Notes under the pieces: model-generated
Database searches by the model: none
The model's input: the letters and a program-made list of their open reading frames with translations, nothing else
What the model was told of the DNA's origin: nothing
Source: Pedobacter sandarakinus
GTDB lineage: Bacteria > Bacteroidota > Bacteroidia > Sphingobacteriales > Sphingobacteriaceae
Reading direction: 5' to 3'
DNA: 64,000 nucleotides
Assembly (NCBI RefSeq): GCF_026240095.1
Contig: NZ_JAPIVG010000005.1
Coordinates: forward strand, 248,001 to 312,000
Program-made: the position numbers and the translations under genes
In this document: piece after piece, positions 46,635 through 56,736 of the stretch
Layout of the letters: each line of letters starts with the position of its first letter
How positions within the stretch are numbered: the first letter of the stretch is position 1

Positions 46635-47855
46635 ATGATTGAAATTCCCTACCCAGAAAATGAGTTAAAGCGTTTGCATGCGCTTGAAAGCTATGGCTTA
46701 ATGGATAGTGGTAGTGATCCTGATTTCGATTCCATTGCGCTTATTGCATCTACGATATGTGGCATTCCAATGGCATTGATTACCTTTATTGATGATAAAA
46801 GGCAATATTTCAAATCGCATGTAGGAACAGAGCTAACCGAAAATCTTCGTGAACTTTCTTTCTGTACACATGCTATCGCATCGGCAGATGATATTATGAT
46901 TGTTGAAGATGCCAGGCAGGATCTTCGTTTTGCCAATAATCCGGTAGTTACCGGACCAACAAATGTTGTTTTCTATGCTGGTGTACCACTTATAAATGAA
47001 AATGGGTTTGCTTTGGGAACCATTTGTGTATTAGATCAAAAAACGCATAAACTTAATGGCTCACAAGTTGCCGCATTGCAGTCGCTGGCTAAGCAAGTAA
47101 TCGATAAAATAGAGTTAAAAAAGAAAGTTGCGACTTTAGAACTTGCTAACAGAGAGCTTTTGAATGCCAATACACTCATCCAAAAGTTTGCTTCAATGGC
47201 TGCTCATGACATTAAAAATCCGTTGAGTAGCGTTTCTTTAACTTCTCAGTTAATTAGAAAAATAGCGATAAACAACAGCGATGAGCGACTTGCTAAATTG
47301 GCAGATTTAAACATTTCCTCTGCAAAATCTTTATTATCTCTTGTTGATGAAATGCTGGATTATTCCAAATCTCCAGAAAGACTATTTGCACGAAAACAGC
47401 GCATTAATGTAGCAGCACTCTTCGAGCGGATAAATAACCTAACAAATATTCCGGATAGTGTGAAGGTGGATTATTCTACATCGCTTAGCGAGATTGTATT
47501 TCCTTCCATTGCGGTTGAACAAATCATGCTAAATTTGCTTTCTAACGCGATAAGGTATAATGACAAGGAATATGGCCAAATTTCGATTAGCCTAAGTCAT
47601 GATGTGGACCATTACATTTTGAAGGTGGCCGATAATGGGATGGGTATTGCTGAAGAACACCACGAACTTATTTTTCATCCAGATACCACGCTGGCCAATC
47701 AAGACAGGTTTGGTGCTAAAAGCACTGGCATTGGCCTATCTACTGTTAAAAATTTAGTTAATGCGCTTAACGGATCCATATACCTGGAATCGGTGCTTGG
47801 GGCTGGCACCACATTTACGATAAATTTAAGAAAGATGATTGAAAGGGAAGACTAA
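46635..47855 (+). CDS. GAF domain sensor histidine kinase
   Basis: A 406-residue soluble kinase with no membrane helix. A GAF domain (about 20-160: MALITFIDDKRQYFKSHVG, then RELSFCTHAI and VIEDARQD-type residues) comes first, then HisKA with H191 (MAAHDIKNPLSS) and HATPase_c (LNLLSNAIRYND; ADNGMGIAEEH; STGIGLSTVKNLV). GAF kinases of this form are common in Bacteroidetes and often lack an adjacent response regulator; none is next to this one. Confidence 0.88.
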   Translation: MIEIPYPENELKRLHALESYGLMDSGSDPDFDSIALIASTICGIPMALITFIDDKRQYFKSHVGTELTENLRELSFCTHAIASADDIMIVEDARQDLRFANNPVVTGPTNVVFYAGVPLINENGFALGTICVLDQKTHKLNGSQVAALQSLAKQVIDKIELKKKVATLELANRELLNANTLIQKFASMAAHDIKNPLSSVSLTSQLIRKIAINNSDERLAKLADLNISSAKSLLSLVDEMLDYSKSPERLFARKQRINVAALFERINNLTNIPDSVKVDYSTSLSEIVFPSIAVEQIMLNLLSNAIRYNDKEYGQISISLSHDVDHYILKVADNGMGIAEEHHELIFHPDTTLANQDRFGAKSTGIGLSTVKNLVNALNGSIYLESVLGAGTTFTINLRKMIERED

Positions 47856-47938
47856 TGCCTTCCCTCACATCTTTAAATTTCTAAAGCTGCTCTGATTTTA
47901 TTTTTACTAGTCGATTAATCTTGAGCCTGCTATTTCGA

Positions 47939-49594
47939 CTATTTTTTTCGCCTTGACTCCATAATGGCTCTGATTTTATCAAATGGTTCTACATTGGCAC
48001 GTTTAGCCCAATTGGCATAAGCAGTAGTCATTGTTTTCACTTGTTCTGGCATAGTAGCTGCCAGGTCATTCGTTTCAGATCTATCTTTTGATAAATCATA
48101 TAATTCCCATTTGGGAGGCTTGTTGTCGTGATGTTCAGTTACGAGCTTAAATTTTCCCTGTCTAACTGCAGCATTGCCTTCGTGTTCCCAAAAAATTGGC
48201 TGGTTGTGTACTGGCTTCTCGATTCCTTCTATAACAGGTAACAGACTCTTTCCTTCCATAGGGTTTATGCTGTGACCTTTATATTGAGTAGGGTATTTGG
48301 CACCTGTTACGTCGACAACAGTAGCCATAATATCTGGTAAAAAACCATACTGATCTGAAAACTTTCCTTTTGTTGCAGCTGGCATGCCTTTGGGCCAGTG
48401 CACAATCAGTGGTGTAGCAATTCCGCCTTCATTTACCCAGTGCTTGTATTTTTTGAAAGGGGTATTCGATACATTTGCCCAAGACTGTCCGTAGCTTAGC
48501 AAATAACCCTTCTTAGTACCAAGGTTTTCCTTCAAACCACCGCCAAGCTGTCCGCCTTCTGCACAGGCACCGTTATCGGCTAAGAATAGAATTAAAGTAT
48601 TATCTAGTGTTCCCGATTTTTCTAAAGACTTTATAATTCTTCCGACATTTTGATCCATCCGATCAATCTGAGCTGAATAGATCGCCATGCGGTAATCCAT
48701 CTCATCTTGTTTTTCAGGCGTAAGCTTATCCCAGTCTACGCCATCTTCATCGGTAAGGTTTGTAGTTGAAGTAATAACACCCATGGCTTTCATTCGCTCA
48801 TAACGGGCTTCTCTTAATTTTTTCCAGCCGAGTTTATACTCTCCGCGATATTTATCGATATCTTCCTTGAAAGCTTGCAGAGGCCAGTGTGGGCTCGTGT
48901 ATGCGAGGTACATAAAGAAAGGGGTATCTTTTTTCTTAAACCCTTCCTCCATAAAATCAATTGCATGGTCGGTTATGGCGTCTGTAAGGTAGAAATTGTC
49001 GCCCTCTGGTTCTACGGGCGTATTCATTAAGGTTAGTCCCCTTAGACCTGTTGGCTCAAAATAATTGGCCGCTCCTGCCAAAATCCCGAAATATTTATCG
49101 AAACCTCGTTGTAAGGGCCAACGTTGTTTACCATTATAGCCCAAGTGCCACTTGCCTGACATTAACGTTTGATAACCTGCCGTTTTAAGCACTTCAGCAA
49201 TGGTAACACAGGAATTGTTTAATGCACCCTGATAGCCCGGTAAATTCATTTGATATGCGGTGCTGTCTTCAGGATCGTTAGTCATGTGGCCAATACCCGC
49301 CTGGTGCGGATATAAACCCGTCATTAACGACGCCCTGGTTGGGCAACATCTGGCACCATTGTAAAACTGCCTAAACCGCAAACCATTTGTGGCCAAACGG
49401 TCTAGATTTGGCGTTGCAACCTCACCACCGTAGCTGCCAATATCCGAATAACCCATATCATCAGCAAGAATCACAATAATATTTGGGGCTTTATTTGGTT
49501 TAACCTGATCTGTTTTGGCAGTAAAAGAAAAACCGATAACTGAAAGGGTACATAATACCGCACAACCGATTGATATTTTTTTGATAGATTTCAT
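47939..49594 (-). CDS. S1 sulfatase (arylsulfatase)
   Basis: A 551-residue exported sulfatase; the signal peptide starts at the Met at 49594 (a Met at 49618 is also open). The formylglycine motif is complete: CCPTRASLMTG, where the first Cys is converted, following the metal site PNIIVILADDMGYSD. Further family motifs are GKWHLG and LFLADNGACAEGG. The preferred glycan cannot be named. It follows the DUF4965 gene by about 56 bases on the same strand, next to a sulfated-glycan-type PUL. Confidence 0.92.
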   Translation of the reverse strand: MKSIKKISIGCAVLCTLSVIGFSFTAKTDQVKPNKAPNIIVILADDMGYSDIGSYGGEVATPNLDRLATNGLRFRQFYNGARCCPTRASLMTGLYPHQAGIGHMTNDPEDSTAYQMNLPGYQGALNNSCVTIAEVLKTAGYQTLMSGKWHLGYNGKQRWPLQRGFDKYFGILAGAANYFEPTGLRGLTLMNTPVEPEGDNFYLTDAITDHAIDFMEEGFKKKDTPFFMYLAYTSPHWPLQAFKEDIDKYRGEYKLGWKKLREARYERMKAMGVITSTTNLTDEDGVDWDKLTPEKQDEMDYRMAIYSAQIDRMDQNVGRIIKSLEKSGTLDNTLILFLADNGACAEGGQLGGGLKENLGTKKGYLLSYGQSWANVSNTPFKKYKHWVNEGGIATPLIVHWPKGMPAATKGKFSDQYGFLPDIMATVVDVTGAKYPTQYKGHSINPMEGKSLLPVIEGIEKPVHNQPIFWEHEGNAAVRQGKFKLVTEHHDNKPPKWELYDLSKDRSETNDLAATMPEQVKTMTTAYANWAKRANVEPFDKIRAIMESRRKK

Positions 49595-49650
49595 GCTGAT
49601 AATTTTAAAATGTAACAAAGTTTATTAACCCTTGTGCGGTATAAAATAAG

Positions 49651-52080
49651 CTATGGTTTTTTAAATTTTTGTTCTAAAACCTTAATAAAATAGCCCCCAA
49701 CAACACTTCTTGCCTGAAAACCTACTTGTTTTCCAGTGGTAGTTTCATGCCAATCGCTTATTGGAACTCTCGAAGTAGTTTCCACCGCATATTTATACAC
49801 CGGATCGATGAAGCTTTTAAAGTCTTTATCATTATCGGCCAATACCGCTGTCCAGAGAATCCAATCAGATTTTGTGTAAGTCTTCCTGCTATCTAATGGA
49901 AGCCCGTAAGCATTTTGCTTGGTTAAATAGTACTTTACTTCGGTATTATATACCTCTGATGGGAAAAGACCAAGATTGAGTAGTTTATCCCAAACCAGGT
50001 TATACTTCTGGCTCCAGGTTCTCTTTTTATCAAATGTAAGGGCATAATGATCGCCGTCTTTAGCCATGTCCATCCATTTCAATGCCATGTCTTTAGCCAT
50101 TTTAGTATATTTTTCTGCGGTTGCTGTTTCTCCTAACTGAGCTGCCAATTTACCGTAACATCCCAGGGCAACAATGGCCTTAACAGATAAGTTTGAGTTT
50201 CTTGCCAGGTGTCCTGCGAAATCGTCGGTACACAATTGGTTACCTGGATCAAAACCCTCTTTGCTTAGGTATTCTGCCCAGATGCCTAACGTTTTCCAAT
50301 GTTTCTTGGCAAAGTCGGCATTGCCCTCAGCTTTAGCAACAGCAGCGGTTAAAATAACCATATTTCCAGCTTCCTCTACCGGCATATCCTCACCATAAGT
50401 TTGGCCATTAGCAAGCGGATAGGTGCCCAAATCGTGAGCAGGGAAAGGTTTTGCCCATTTTCCGCTCTCACTATAATAAAAGATTCCATTTAACAAACCT
50501 TTGGCTAATGCCGGGTTGTAAGCTAAGAATAATGGTGCAGATGGATAGGTTACATCAACAGTATAGATAGATCCGTTGCTAAAATTTTCTTTAGACATGA
50601 ATAGTAAATCGCCTTCTGGGCTTTCTACCAATTTATGCGCAGAAATTGCTTGGCGATAACCCAATACACAGAGTTTAGCGTATTTCTCTCCTCCCGCAGT
50701 TAAAGCATCCTGATACATTTGCTTATCAAAGGCATTACATTTGCTAATAATGTCTTGATATTGAGTTGTGGCAAGCGCCAGTTGTTTCTCGATCGTTTCC
50801 TTACCTGTTCTATTCCAGTATGGCTTCAGGTTTTTTCCAAAATATTGAACCGACTCTAAGTCATCATAACCCAGCATTACATACTGTGATTTAACAGCTT
50901 TTTCTACTTTTCCTAAAGAGATATTGGTTACCAACGATAAACCTGTACCAGTTACAGAATTTGCATTTGCACCCTGGTTAGCTGATGAAGATTGCCCCGT
51001 AGTAATATTTTGAGTTACTACCTTGGAAGTGGGAACCGCAACGTATAAATGGCCCCAATCAATGCGTAAGTTATCACCTTTCTTACCCAATATAGGTTGT
51101 TCTACCGTTCCCGCTTTTAAAATAGAAAGAGATGAATTAGTTACTTTTTCTGCTTTCACTTTTTGATCTTTGCTGTTAACTGCAAGACTAGAGGAAGTGG
51201 AGAACATAATTTCGGTTGTGTGTGCTTTGCCATCATTGGCGTTTGCAGCAAATGTGATGTATGATATTGGTCTTGATACTAAATCGAGGTTATTCAACAA
51301 TAATGGAGAAGCAAATGTTACCTGCAAATTTATCGGCCCGGCAGCAAAATTATAAGTTGTTTGCGTAGCAGAGATGTTAACTTTTTGTTGTGTAGCCATA
51401 GCCATTGGTGATGCCTCAGGGATTTTAGTTACAATAGATGCATCCAGCCATTGTCCGCCTCGGGTGTTAGTAATATGGATTGCCAAGGTGTTCTGCCCTT
51501 TTTTTACCGCTTGTTTAGCTTCATTATTTAGTGGAACATATATAAAATCGTCTTCCGTCCATCCTCGTTTTTTGAAAGTTTGTACACCATTTACATACAC
51601 TTCAATGTTGTCATCATGATTGATTTTTAAATACAGCGATTCTTTGTTTTCAGAAGTTACCGTAAATGTTGTTCTGGCCCAGAGGTCTTTAGAAGTCCAA
51701 GGCGTGCCCGAATTGCCAAATTTGCTTCCGAAAGGTGCATTGCCAGTTTTCCAATCGTCACTTTTATAATCTGCCGACTGCCAGTCGCCTTTGGGTTGGC
51801 TTTCGGTATAGCTAAACATTTTATCCTTGCTTAAAGCTTGATATTTAGTTTCTTTATCACCTAAAAAACGATAAGGTTTTCCATCTACGGTAATAATGCC
51901 TAATAGTGCTTGTTCTGTTCCTGTCCAATGGCGGGTAACAGATGATGTTAGTGAATCAGTGTTAGACCAGATACTGAAATAAGGATCATGAGTGATTAAT
52001 GGATAGGATGGTGCTTTTGTAACCTGGGCATTTGCTGAGGCTGTAAAAAGAAATAAGATGGCAAGAAGTTGTTTATACAT
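49651..52080 (-). CDS. DUF4965/DUF5127 glutaminase-like secreted protein
   Basis: An 809-residue exported protein related to fungal glutaminase A (DUF4964, DUF5127, DUF4965 and DUF1793 regions). The N-terminal APSYPLITHDPYFSIWSNTDSLT is characteristic. A beta-rich segment at about 95-215 (LYLKINHDDNIEVYVNGVQTFKKRGW; GGQWLDASIVTK) looks like an inserted galactose-binding-type module. The C-terminal (alpha/alpha) domain has KENFSNGSIYTVDVTYPSAPLFL, PAHDLGTYPLANGQTYGEDMPVEEAGNMV and DNQLCTDDFAGHLARNSNLS-type residues (written here as GNQLCTDDFAGHLARNSNL). In Bacteroidetes it is often in glycan loci, so a carbohydrate substrate is plausible; activity is not known. Confidence 0.8.
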   Translation of the reverse strand: MYKQLLAILFLFTASANAQVTKAPSYPLITHDPYFSIWSNTDSLTSSVTRHWTGTEQALLGIITVDGKPYRFLGDKETKYQALSKDKMFSYTESQPKGDWQSADYKSDDWKTGNAPFGSKFGNSGTPWTSKDLWARTTFTVTSENKESLYLKINHDDNIEVYVNGVQTFKKRGWTEDDFIYVPLNNEAKQAVKKGQNTLAIHITNTRGGQWLDASIVTKIPEASPMAMATQQKVNISATQTTYNFAAGPINLQVTFASPLLLNNLDLVSRPISYITFAANANDGKAHTTEIMFSTSSSLAVNSKDQKVKAEKVTNSSLSILKAGTVEQPILGKKGDNLRIDWGHLYVAVPTSKVVTQNITTGQSSSANQGANANSVTGTGLSLVTNISLGKVEKAVKSQYVMLGYDDLESVQYFGKNLKPYWNRTGKETIEKQLALATTQYQDIISKCNAFDKQMYQDALTAGGEKYAKLCVLGYRQAISAHKLVESPEGDLLFMSKENFSNGSIYTVDVTYPSAPLFLAYNPALAKGLLNGIFYYSESGKWAKPFPAHDLGTYPLANGQTYGEDMPVEEAGNMVILTAAVAKAEGNADFAKKHWKTLGIWAEYLSKEGFDPGNQLCTDDFAGHLARNSNLSVKAIVALGCYGKLAAQLGETATAEKYTKMAKDMALKWMDMAKDGDHYALTFDKKRTWSQKYNLVWDKLLNLGLFPSEVYNTEVKYYLTKQNAYGLPLDSRKTYTKSDWILWTAVLADNDKDFKSFIDPVYKYAVETTSRVPISDWHETTTGKQVGFQARSVVGGYFIKVLEQKFKKP

Positions 52081-52600
52081 AAATTGTTTTTTTGAATGAT
52101 TATTTTTTGGTTTTAGAAATGTGTTGATATTGTGTCTGGCAATGTTTGAAAGCCATAACTGCGATTATGGCTGCTCCAATCCCTGCTTTCCATTAGCAGA
52201 AATTTATGCCTTCAAAGCGGTAAGGTTTTGTTTTCGTATGGAGAAAAACCATGTTAATTAGATAGTTATATTTGGCCTCAATTGTGAAGTATGTAGTCTT
52301 CATTACAAATTAAATCAAATTGATTGAACGTTTTTAATCAATGTTATGCTGATTTGTCTCAATTTCGATTTAGACTTGTTCAATTTTGTTTAGATAACAA
52401 TTAACAATCGTTATCATTGTATCCCAAGCAGATTTTTAAATCAGGTATTGCGGATTTCAAAATCAGTGCCTGTTTAATTTAAGCTTTACCAGCATAAAGA
52501 TATAAAATTATAATAATCAGTGTCTCTAAGTCTTGTACTACAGTGAGCATTGGTCAAGCAAAACCCAACAACGATTAATTTTTACATCAGGAGATGAAGT
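52081..52600. other. 520-base divergent control region of the PUL
   Basis: This gap lies between the divergent DUF4965 gene and the sensor gene. I found no convincing gene. It contains TATATTTG at 52267-52274 (exact TAnnTTTG, plus strand, about 330 bases before the sensor ATG) and two inverted repeats (52317-52341 region and 52393-52415). Confidence 0.4.
52393..52415. promoter_or_regulatory. Palindromic operator candidate
   Basis: GATAAC (52393-52398) and GTTATC (52410-52415) frame a 23-base imperfect palindrome (18 of 23 positions symmetric). It may be a regulator binding site for either divergent gene. Confidence 0.3.
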
Positions 52601-55600
52601 ATGTTTAAGCGATTTTGTCTGATAATTTATTTGATTTCAAATGCACTTCTTTCAGAAGCACAATCTTTTTATTTCCAAAACTATCAGGTAGACGATAAAT
52701 TGTTACATAATACGGTAACAGCGATTACACAAGACCGCAGGGGATTTATTTGGATTGGTACCAAGGGCGGATTAAACCGGTTTGACGGATATTACTTTAA
52801 AGATTTTTCAATTGATGAGAAGCGCTCAGGGGAAAATTCGATTTCGGTATTGAAAGAAGATTTTCAAGGCAGGTTGTGGATTGGAACACTTAGTGGGCTT
52901 TTTTATCTTAACACCAGCTCTGAACAAACTACCAGGATTAATTTACCTTTTGGTGGTATAGCCAGTATTTCCTGTGCAAAGCCAGATATGTTATGGATAA
53001 CCGCTAACGGTAAGATAGTTGGTTACCAACCCTCAAATGGGAAATATTTTAATACCAATGTAGATGCAGGTGTTAGCGAGTTAGACCAAAATAATCAATT
53101 GTGGATTGGTACAGCAGATGGCTCCTTAAAATCAATGAATGTTAAAGGCACTGACTTGCCAATCAAAGATTTAAACATTCAATTAAGGGCAAATTTAAAT
53201 TGGCCCATCACAAAAGTATTGCCAACACCCAATGGGGTACTCATTGCCACTACACATGGGTTTTTTAGGTACGATGCAGTTACGGGCAAAACAAAGGCTT
53301 TACTTACTAAAAATGATGATGGCACCACAGTATACGTTCGGGATCTGAAAGTTCTATCAAACGGAGAATGTTGGTTGGCAACAGAGCGGGGAATCTATAT
53401 TTACGATTTGGCGAAAAACACATCTAGGCACATCGGTAAAGAAATAGGTAATTATTATTCACTAAGTGATAATGCTGTTTATTGCTTAATACAAGATCAG
53501 CGCAAAGGGGTTTGGGCAGGTACATTTTTCGGGGGCATCAACCACATATCCATGGAAAACAATGCTTTTGAAAAGTATTTTCCTACCAATTCCGAAAATT
53601 CGATCTCTGGAAGTGCAGTAAGGGAAATTTGCGCAGATGCACAGCAGAATATTTGGATAGGTACCGAAGATGCCGGTATCAATCGGTTCGATCCACAAAC
53701 TAAAACATTCCATCAATTCGCAGGCGGAAAGTCGCCATCCAGACTTTCATACCCTAATATTCATGGCTTGCTGGTTAATAACGGAGAAGTATTTGCTGGT
53801 CCTTTTCTGCGTGGCTTAGAAATTTTCAATAAAGATTCTGGCAAGTTGTTAAAGCGCTTCAATAGTATCCGTTTGCAAAGGGGAACTGGTAAAGCCTTTA
53901 TTATGTCTATCGCCAAAACCAAAACAGGACAAATTTTGGTTGGCACTACCGGGGCTGGCCTGTACTACTATCTGCCCCAATCGCGTAAATTGATAGCCAT
54001 CCCACAAATTCCACAAAATTCTTATGTATACGCCATCGCAGAAGACCACGAAGGAACAATTTATACAGGAAGCTTAGCAAATGGCGTATTCTTTCATAAC
54101 CCTAACACAGGTAAGCATGGAAATATAAGATTTAAAGACAAATTCAATCCAGCATCTACGGAAAATCTTATTCAGGGCATCCACGAGGATAAACATCAGA
54201 ATCTTTGGTTTTGTACAGAAGGGGGTGGCTTAATTAAGATGGCGAAAGACCATAAGACCTTTACACGATACAACACCGATACTGGCCTTCCTACCAATAA
54301 TTTGTTCCGCATTTTAGAAGACGAATACGAAAACCTTTGGATAAGCAGTTTGAAAGGATTAATCTGCTTTAATATCAATACAGCAAAATTTAAGGTATAT
54401 TCTAAAGCAAATGGTTTGTTAACAGATCAATTTAATTATAATTCTGCCTACAAAGATGGAAATGGGAAAATGTACTTTGGGTCTGTCAAGGGATTAATCG
54501 CATTTTATCCAGATTCTTTACCTAAACAAACACCCGTTCCACCCATATATATCACTTCTTTGCATGTTAGCGTAAACAGTGCCGAGGAAAATTCAACACA
54601 AGCTAAAAAGCCGATTTTATCTGTAGATTCTATCACATTAAATTACGATCAATCTACTTTTGATATTGAGTTTGCAGCTTTAGATTATGCCGCTCCGGAT
54701 CTCATTAGATACCAGTATCGCCTGGTAGGCTTGAGCGATCAATGGACACAAATCAATACCAACAGGAAAGCTTATTTTACCAATCTTGCCCCGGGCGAAT
54801 ATCGTTTCGCTATTAAAGCTAAAAGTAACATCGGCCTATGGCAAACGCCAGAGCGGGTATTATATATTAAAATTTTACCACCTTTTTGGAAATCAAATAC
54901 CGCATACGCTTTATATACTTTCCTTTCGATATTAGGTATTTTTCTGGTGATATATTTCTATCATCGATCGATAGAAATCAAAAATAAACGTAAAAACCAG
55001 CTATTTGCGCTGAAAAAAGAAAAAGAGATCTATCATTCGAAGATTGAATTTTTCACCAACATTGCTCATGAAATTCAAACTCCGCTTACTTTAATTAAAG
55101 GACCTATAGACTGGGCATTAAATAAAGCAGATGATGTGGCTATTGTTAAACGAAACCTGGAGCTGGTAAAGAAAAATATTCACCGTTTAATTACACTCAC
55201 TACGCAGATGCTCGATTTTAGAAAAACAGAGGAATACCACTTTTCGTTAAATTTTGAGCGGGTAAATGTCAACAAGTTAGTTGCCGAGCAAGTGGAGATA
55301 TTCTCTTTAGAGCTTTCTAACCGAAATCTTCAGCTGGAAATGGCATTGCCCAAGAGAGGTTTAATAGCCTACCTAGACAAAGAGGCTTGCATCAAAATAA
55401 TTAGCAACCTACTTTCTAATGCAGTTAAATATTCTAAAAGCAACATTAAGATAAGTCTTAAATCTGCTACATTACAGGGTTGCCAATCCGTAATATTAAG
55501 GATTGAAAATGATGGAGAGCCAATCGAAAGTAAAGACCAAGAGCGGATATTCGAGCCTTTTTACAGAACTGAAAACCAACGCAGCATTCCCGGATCTGGC

Positions 55601-55732
55601 ATTGGTTTAGCACTTGCAAAGCATTTAGCAGAGCTACATCATGGAGATTTGATATTGATCGAACATCCTGAAATTAATATCTTTGAATTAACCCTACCTG
55701 TAAACCAAGAAGTAAAAATCGAAATTAATTAA
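52601..55732 (+). CDS. Propeller-type sensor histidine kinase (split HTCS, sensor part)
   Basis: A 1043-residue sensor kinase of the hybrid two-component (HTCS) type. After a signal peptide, two seven-bladed Reg_prop propellers (about 25-640, repeated units such as GFIWIGTKGGLNRFDGYYF) form the periplasmic ligand-binding part. A Y_Y_Y domain (about 690-755) and one helix (about 768-788) follow. The HisKA domain has H823 (NIAHEIQTPLTLIKG), and the HATPase has NLLSNAVKYS and GSGIGLALAKHLAELHHG. The receiver and AraC domains normally fused here are in the next gene, 11 bases on. It probably senses an oligosaccharide released from the glycan that the PUL degrades. Confidence 0.92.
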   Translation: MFKRFCLIIYLISNALLSEAQSFYFQNYQVDDKLLHNTVTAITQDRRGFIWIGTKGGLNRFDGYYFKDFSIDEKRSGENSISVLKEDFQGRLWIGTLSGLFYLNTSSEQTTRINLPFGGIASISCAKPDMLWITANGKIVGYQPSNGKYFNTNVDAGVSELDQNNQLWIGTADGSLKSMNVKGTDLPIKDLNIQLRANLNWPITKVLPTPNGVLIATTHGFFRYDAVTGKTKALLTKNDDGTTVYVRDLKVLSNGECWLATERGIYIYDLAKNTSRHIGKEIGNYYSLSDNAVYCLIQDQRKGVWAGTFFGGINHISMENNAFEKYFPTNSENSISGSAVREICADAQQNIWIGTEDAGINRFDPQTKTFHQFAGGKSPSRLSYPNIHGLLVNNGEVFAGPFLRGLEIFNKDSGKLLKRFNSIRLQRGTGKAFIMSIAKTKTGQILVGTTGAGLYYYLPQSRKLIAIPQIPQNSYVYAIAEDHEGTIYTGSLANGVFFHNPNTGKHGNIRFKDKFNPASTENLIQGIHEDKHQNLWFCTEGGGLIKMAKDHKTFTRYNTDTGLPTNNLFRILEDEYENLWISSLKGLICFNINTAKFKVYSKANGLLTDQFNYNSAYKDGNGKMYFGSVKGLIAFYPDSLPKQTPVPPIYITSLHVSVNSAEENSTQAKKPILSVDSITLNYDQSTFDIEFAALDYAAPDLIRYQYRLVGLSDQWTQINTNRKAYFTNLAPGEYRFAIKAKSNIGLWQTPERVLYIKILPPFWKSNTAYALYTFLSILGIFLVIYFYHRSIEIKNKRKNQLFALKKEKEIYHSKIEFFTNIAHEIQTPLTLIKGPIDWALNKADDVAIVKRNLELVKKNIHRLITLTTQMLDFRKTEEYHFSLNFERVNVNKLVAEQVEIFSLELSNRNLQLEMALPKRGLIAYLDKEACIKIISNLLSNAVKYSKSNIKISLKSATLQGCQSVILRIENDGEPIESKDQERIFEPFYRTENQRSIPGSGIGLALAKHLAELHHGDLILIEHPEINIFELTLPVNQEVKIEIN

Positions 55733-55743
55733 GACACTGAACA

Positions 55744-56523
55744 ATGCCACATACCATATTACTGATAGATGATGAAAATGACCTTTTGCAGTTTATGTCT
55801 GAAGTATTGGGAGAGCACTATACGGTCCTTACCGCATCAGATGGATTTAAAGCGATAGATGTTTTAGAGCAACATGCGGTCCATTTAATTATTAGCGATG
55901 TAATGATGCCAGGAATGGACGGTTTCGAATTGTGCGCTAAAATTAAGTCTAGCGTTGAATACGCACATATTCCTATTATTCTGCTTACTGCAAAGAATAC
56001 TTTCTCCGCAAAAATCGAGGGATTAAATCATGGAGCAGATGCCTACATCGAAAAGCCTTTTTCATATGATTTGGTTTTAGTTCAGGTTGCAAACCTGCTG
56101 AAAAATCGATCAAAGGTTAGAGAACATGCACTTCAGGATCCATTTAGTCATCTAAAATTCGAGCAACGTTCACAATCAGATAACGACTTTTTACAAAAGT
56201 TGGATCATTATATTTTAAAGAATCTTAGCAATAGCGATTTTGATATTGATGATTTAGCTGAACACATGAATATGAGCAGGCCTACGTTGTATCGAAGAAT
56301 TAAGCAGCTACTCGATGTACCTGTTAAGGATTTGGTTACGCAAGCCAGATTAAATAGATCGGTGCAGCTAATGGCAGAAAATAACCATAAGATTTTCGAA
56401 ATTGCACAAATTGTAGGCTATAAGTCTCAAACGGTTTTTGGAAGAAGCTTCCAGCGATATTTCAAACAATCTCCAATCGAATATATCTCAGCGCTTCGAG
56501 ATAAGCTTAACAACGGTCAGTAA
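55744..56523 (+). CDS. Response regulator with AraC DNA-binding domain (split HTCS, regulator part)
   Basis: A 259-residue regulator. The receiver domain has D9/D10, phospho-acceptor D52 (IISDVMMPGMDGFELC), LTAKN and EKPFSYD. The AraC-type domain (about 150-250) has two helix-turn-helix units (MNMSRPTLYRRIKQLL; IAQIVGYKSQTVFGRSFQRYFKQSP). It is the regulator half of an HTCS that is unfused here, and probably activates the susCD genes just downstream. Its frame differs from that of the sensor. Confidence 0.92.
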   Translation: MPHTILLIDDENDLLQFMSEVLGEHYTVLTASDGFKAIDVLEQHAVHLIISDVMMPGMDGFELCAKIKSSVEYAHIPIILLTAKNTFSAKIEGLNHGADAYIEKPFSYDLVLVQVANLLKNRSKVREHALQDPFSHLKFEQRSQSDNDFLQKLDHYILKNLSNSDFDIDDLAEHMNMSRPTLYRRIKQLLDVPVKDLVTQARLNRSVQLMAENNHKIFEIAQIVGYKSQTVFGRSFQRYFKQSPIEYISALRDKLNNGQ

Positions 56524-56616
56524 TTAACTGTCTATTTTTCGCCCACTGGCGATATCATTACTATTATTTGAGATAAATCATCTAAAGATTGAGTAAAACG
56601 GACTTATCATTAGTAC

Positions 56617-56624
56617 TACTTTCG
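56617..56624 (+). promoter_or_regulatory. Possible -7 element for the susCD operon
   Basis: TACTTTCG is a one-mismatch form of TAnnTTTG and lies about 113 bases before the SusC ATG, in the 213-base gap after the response regulator gene. No clear -33 element. Confidence 0.25.
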
Positions 56625-56736
56625 TATAGTCTGATAATGAAGAAGGTAGCATAAATGTACTGCCCTTGGCGTCAGATTAATTAATGAACCAGATGGATAA
56701 CAACCATCATATTAGGTAACCAAATATTACTCAATT

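Noticed and set aside
52142-52258. 38-codon Cys-containing frame in the PUL control region
   Set aside because: Short, no helix or signal, no neighbour coupling; expected by chance in 520 bases.
55733-55743. Frameshift error as the cause of the split HTCS
   Set aside because: The sensor ends with a complete HATPase and the regulator starts with a normal receiver N-terminus at an ATG, so a natural gene boundary is more likely; kept only as a check in the findings.
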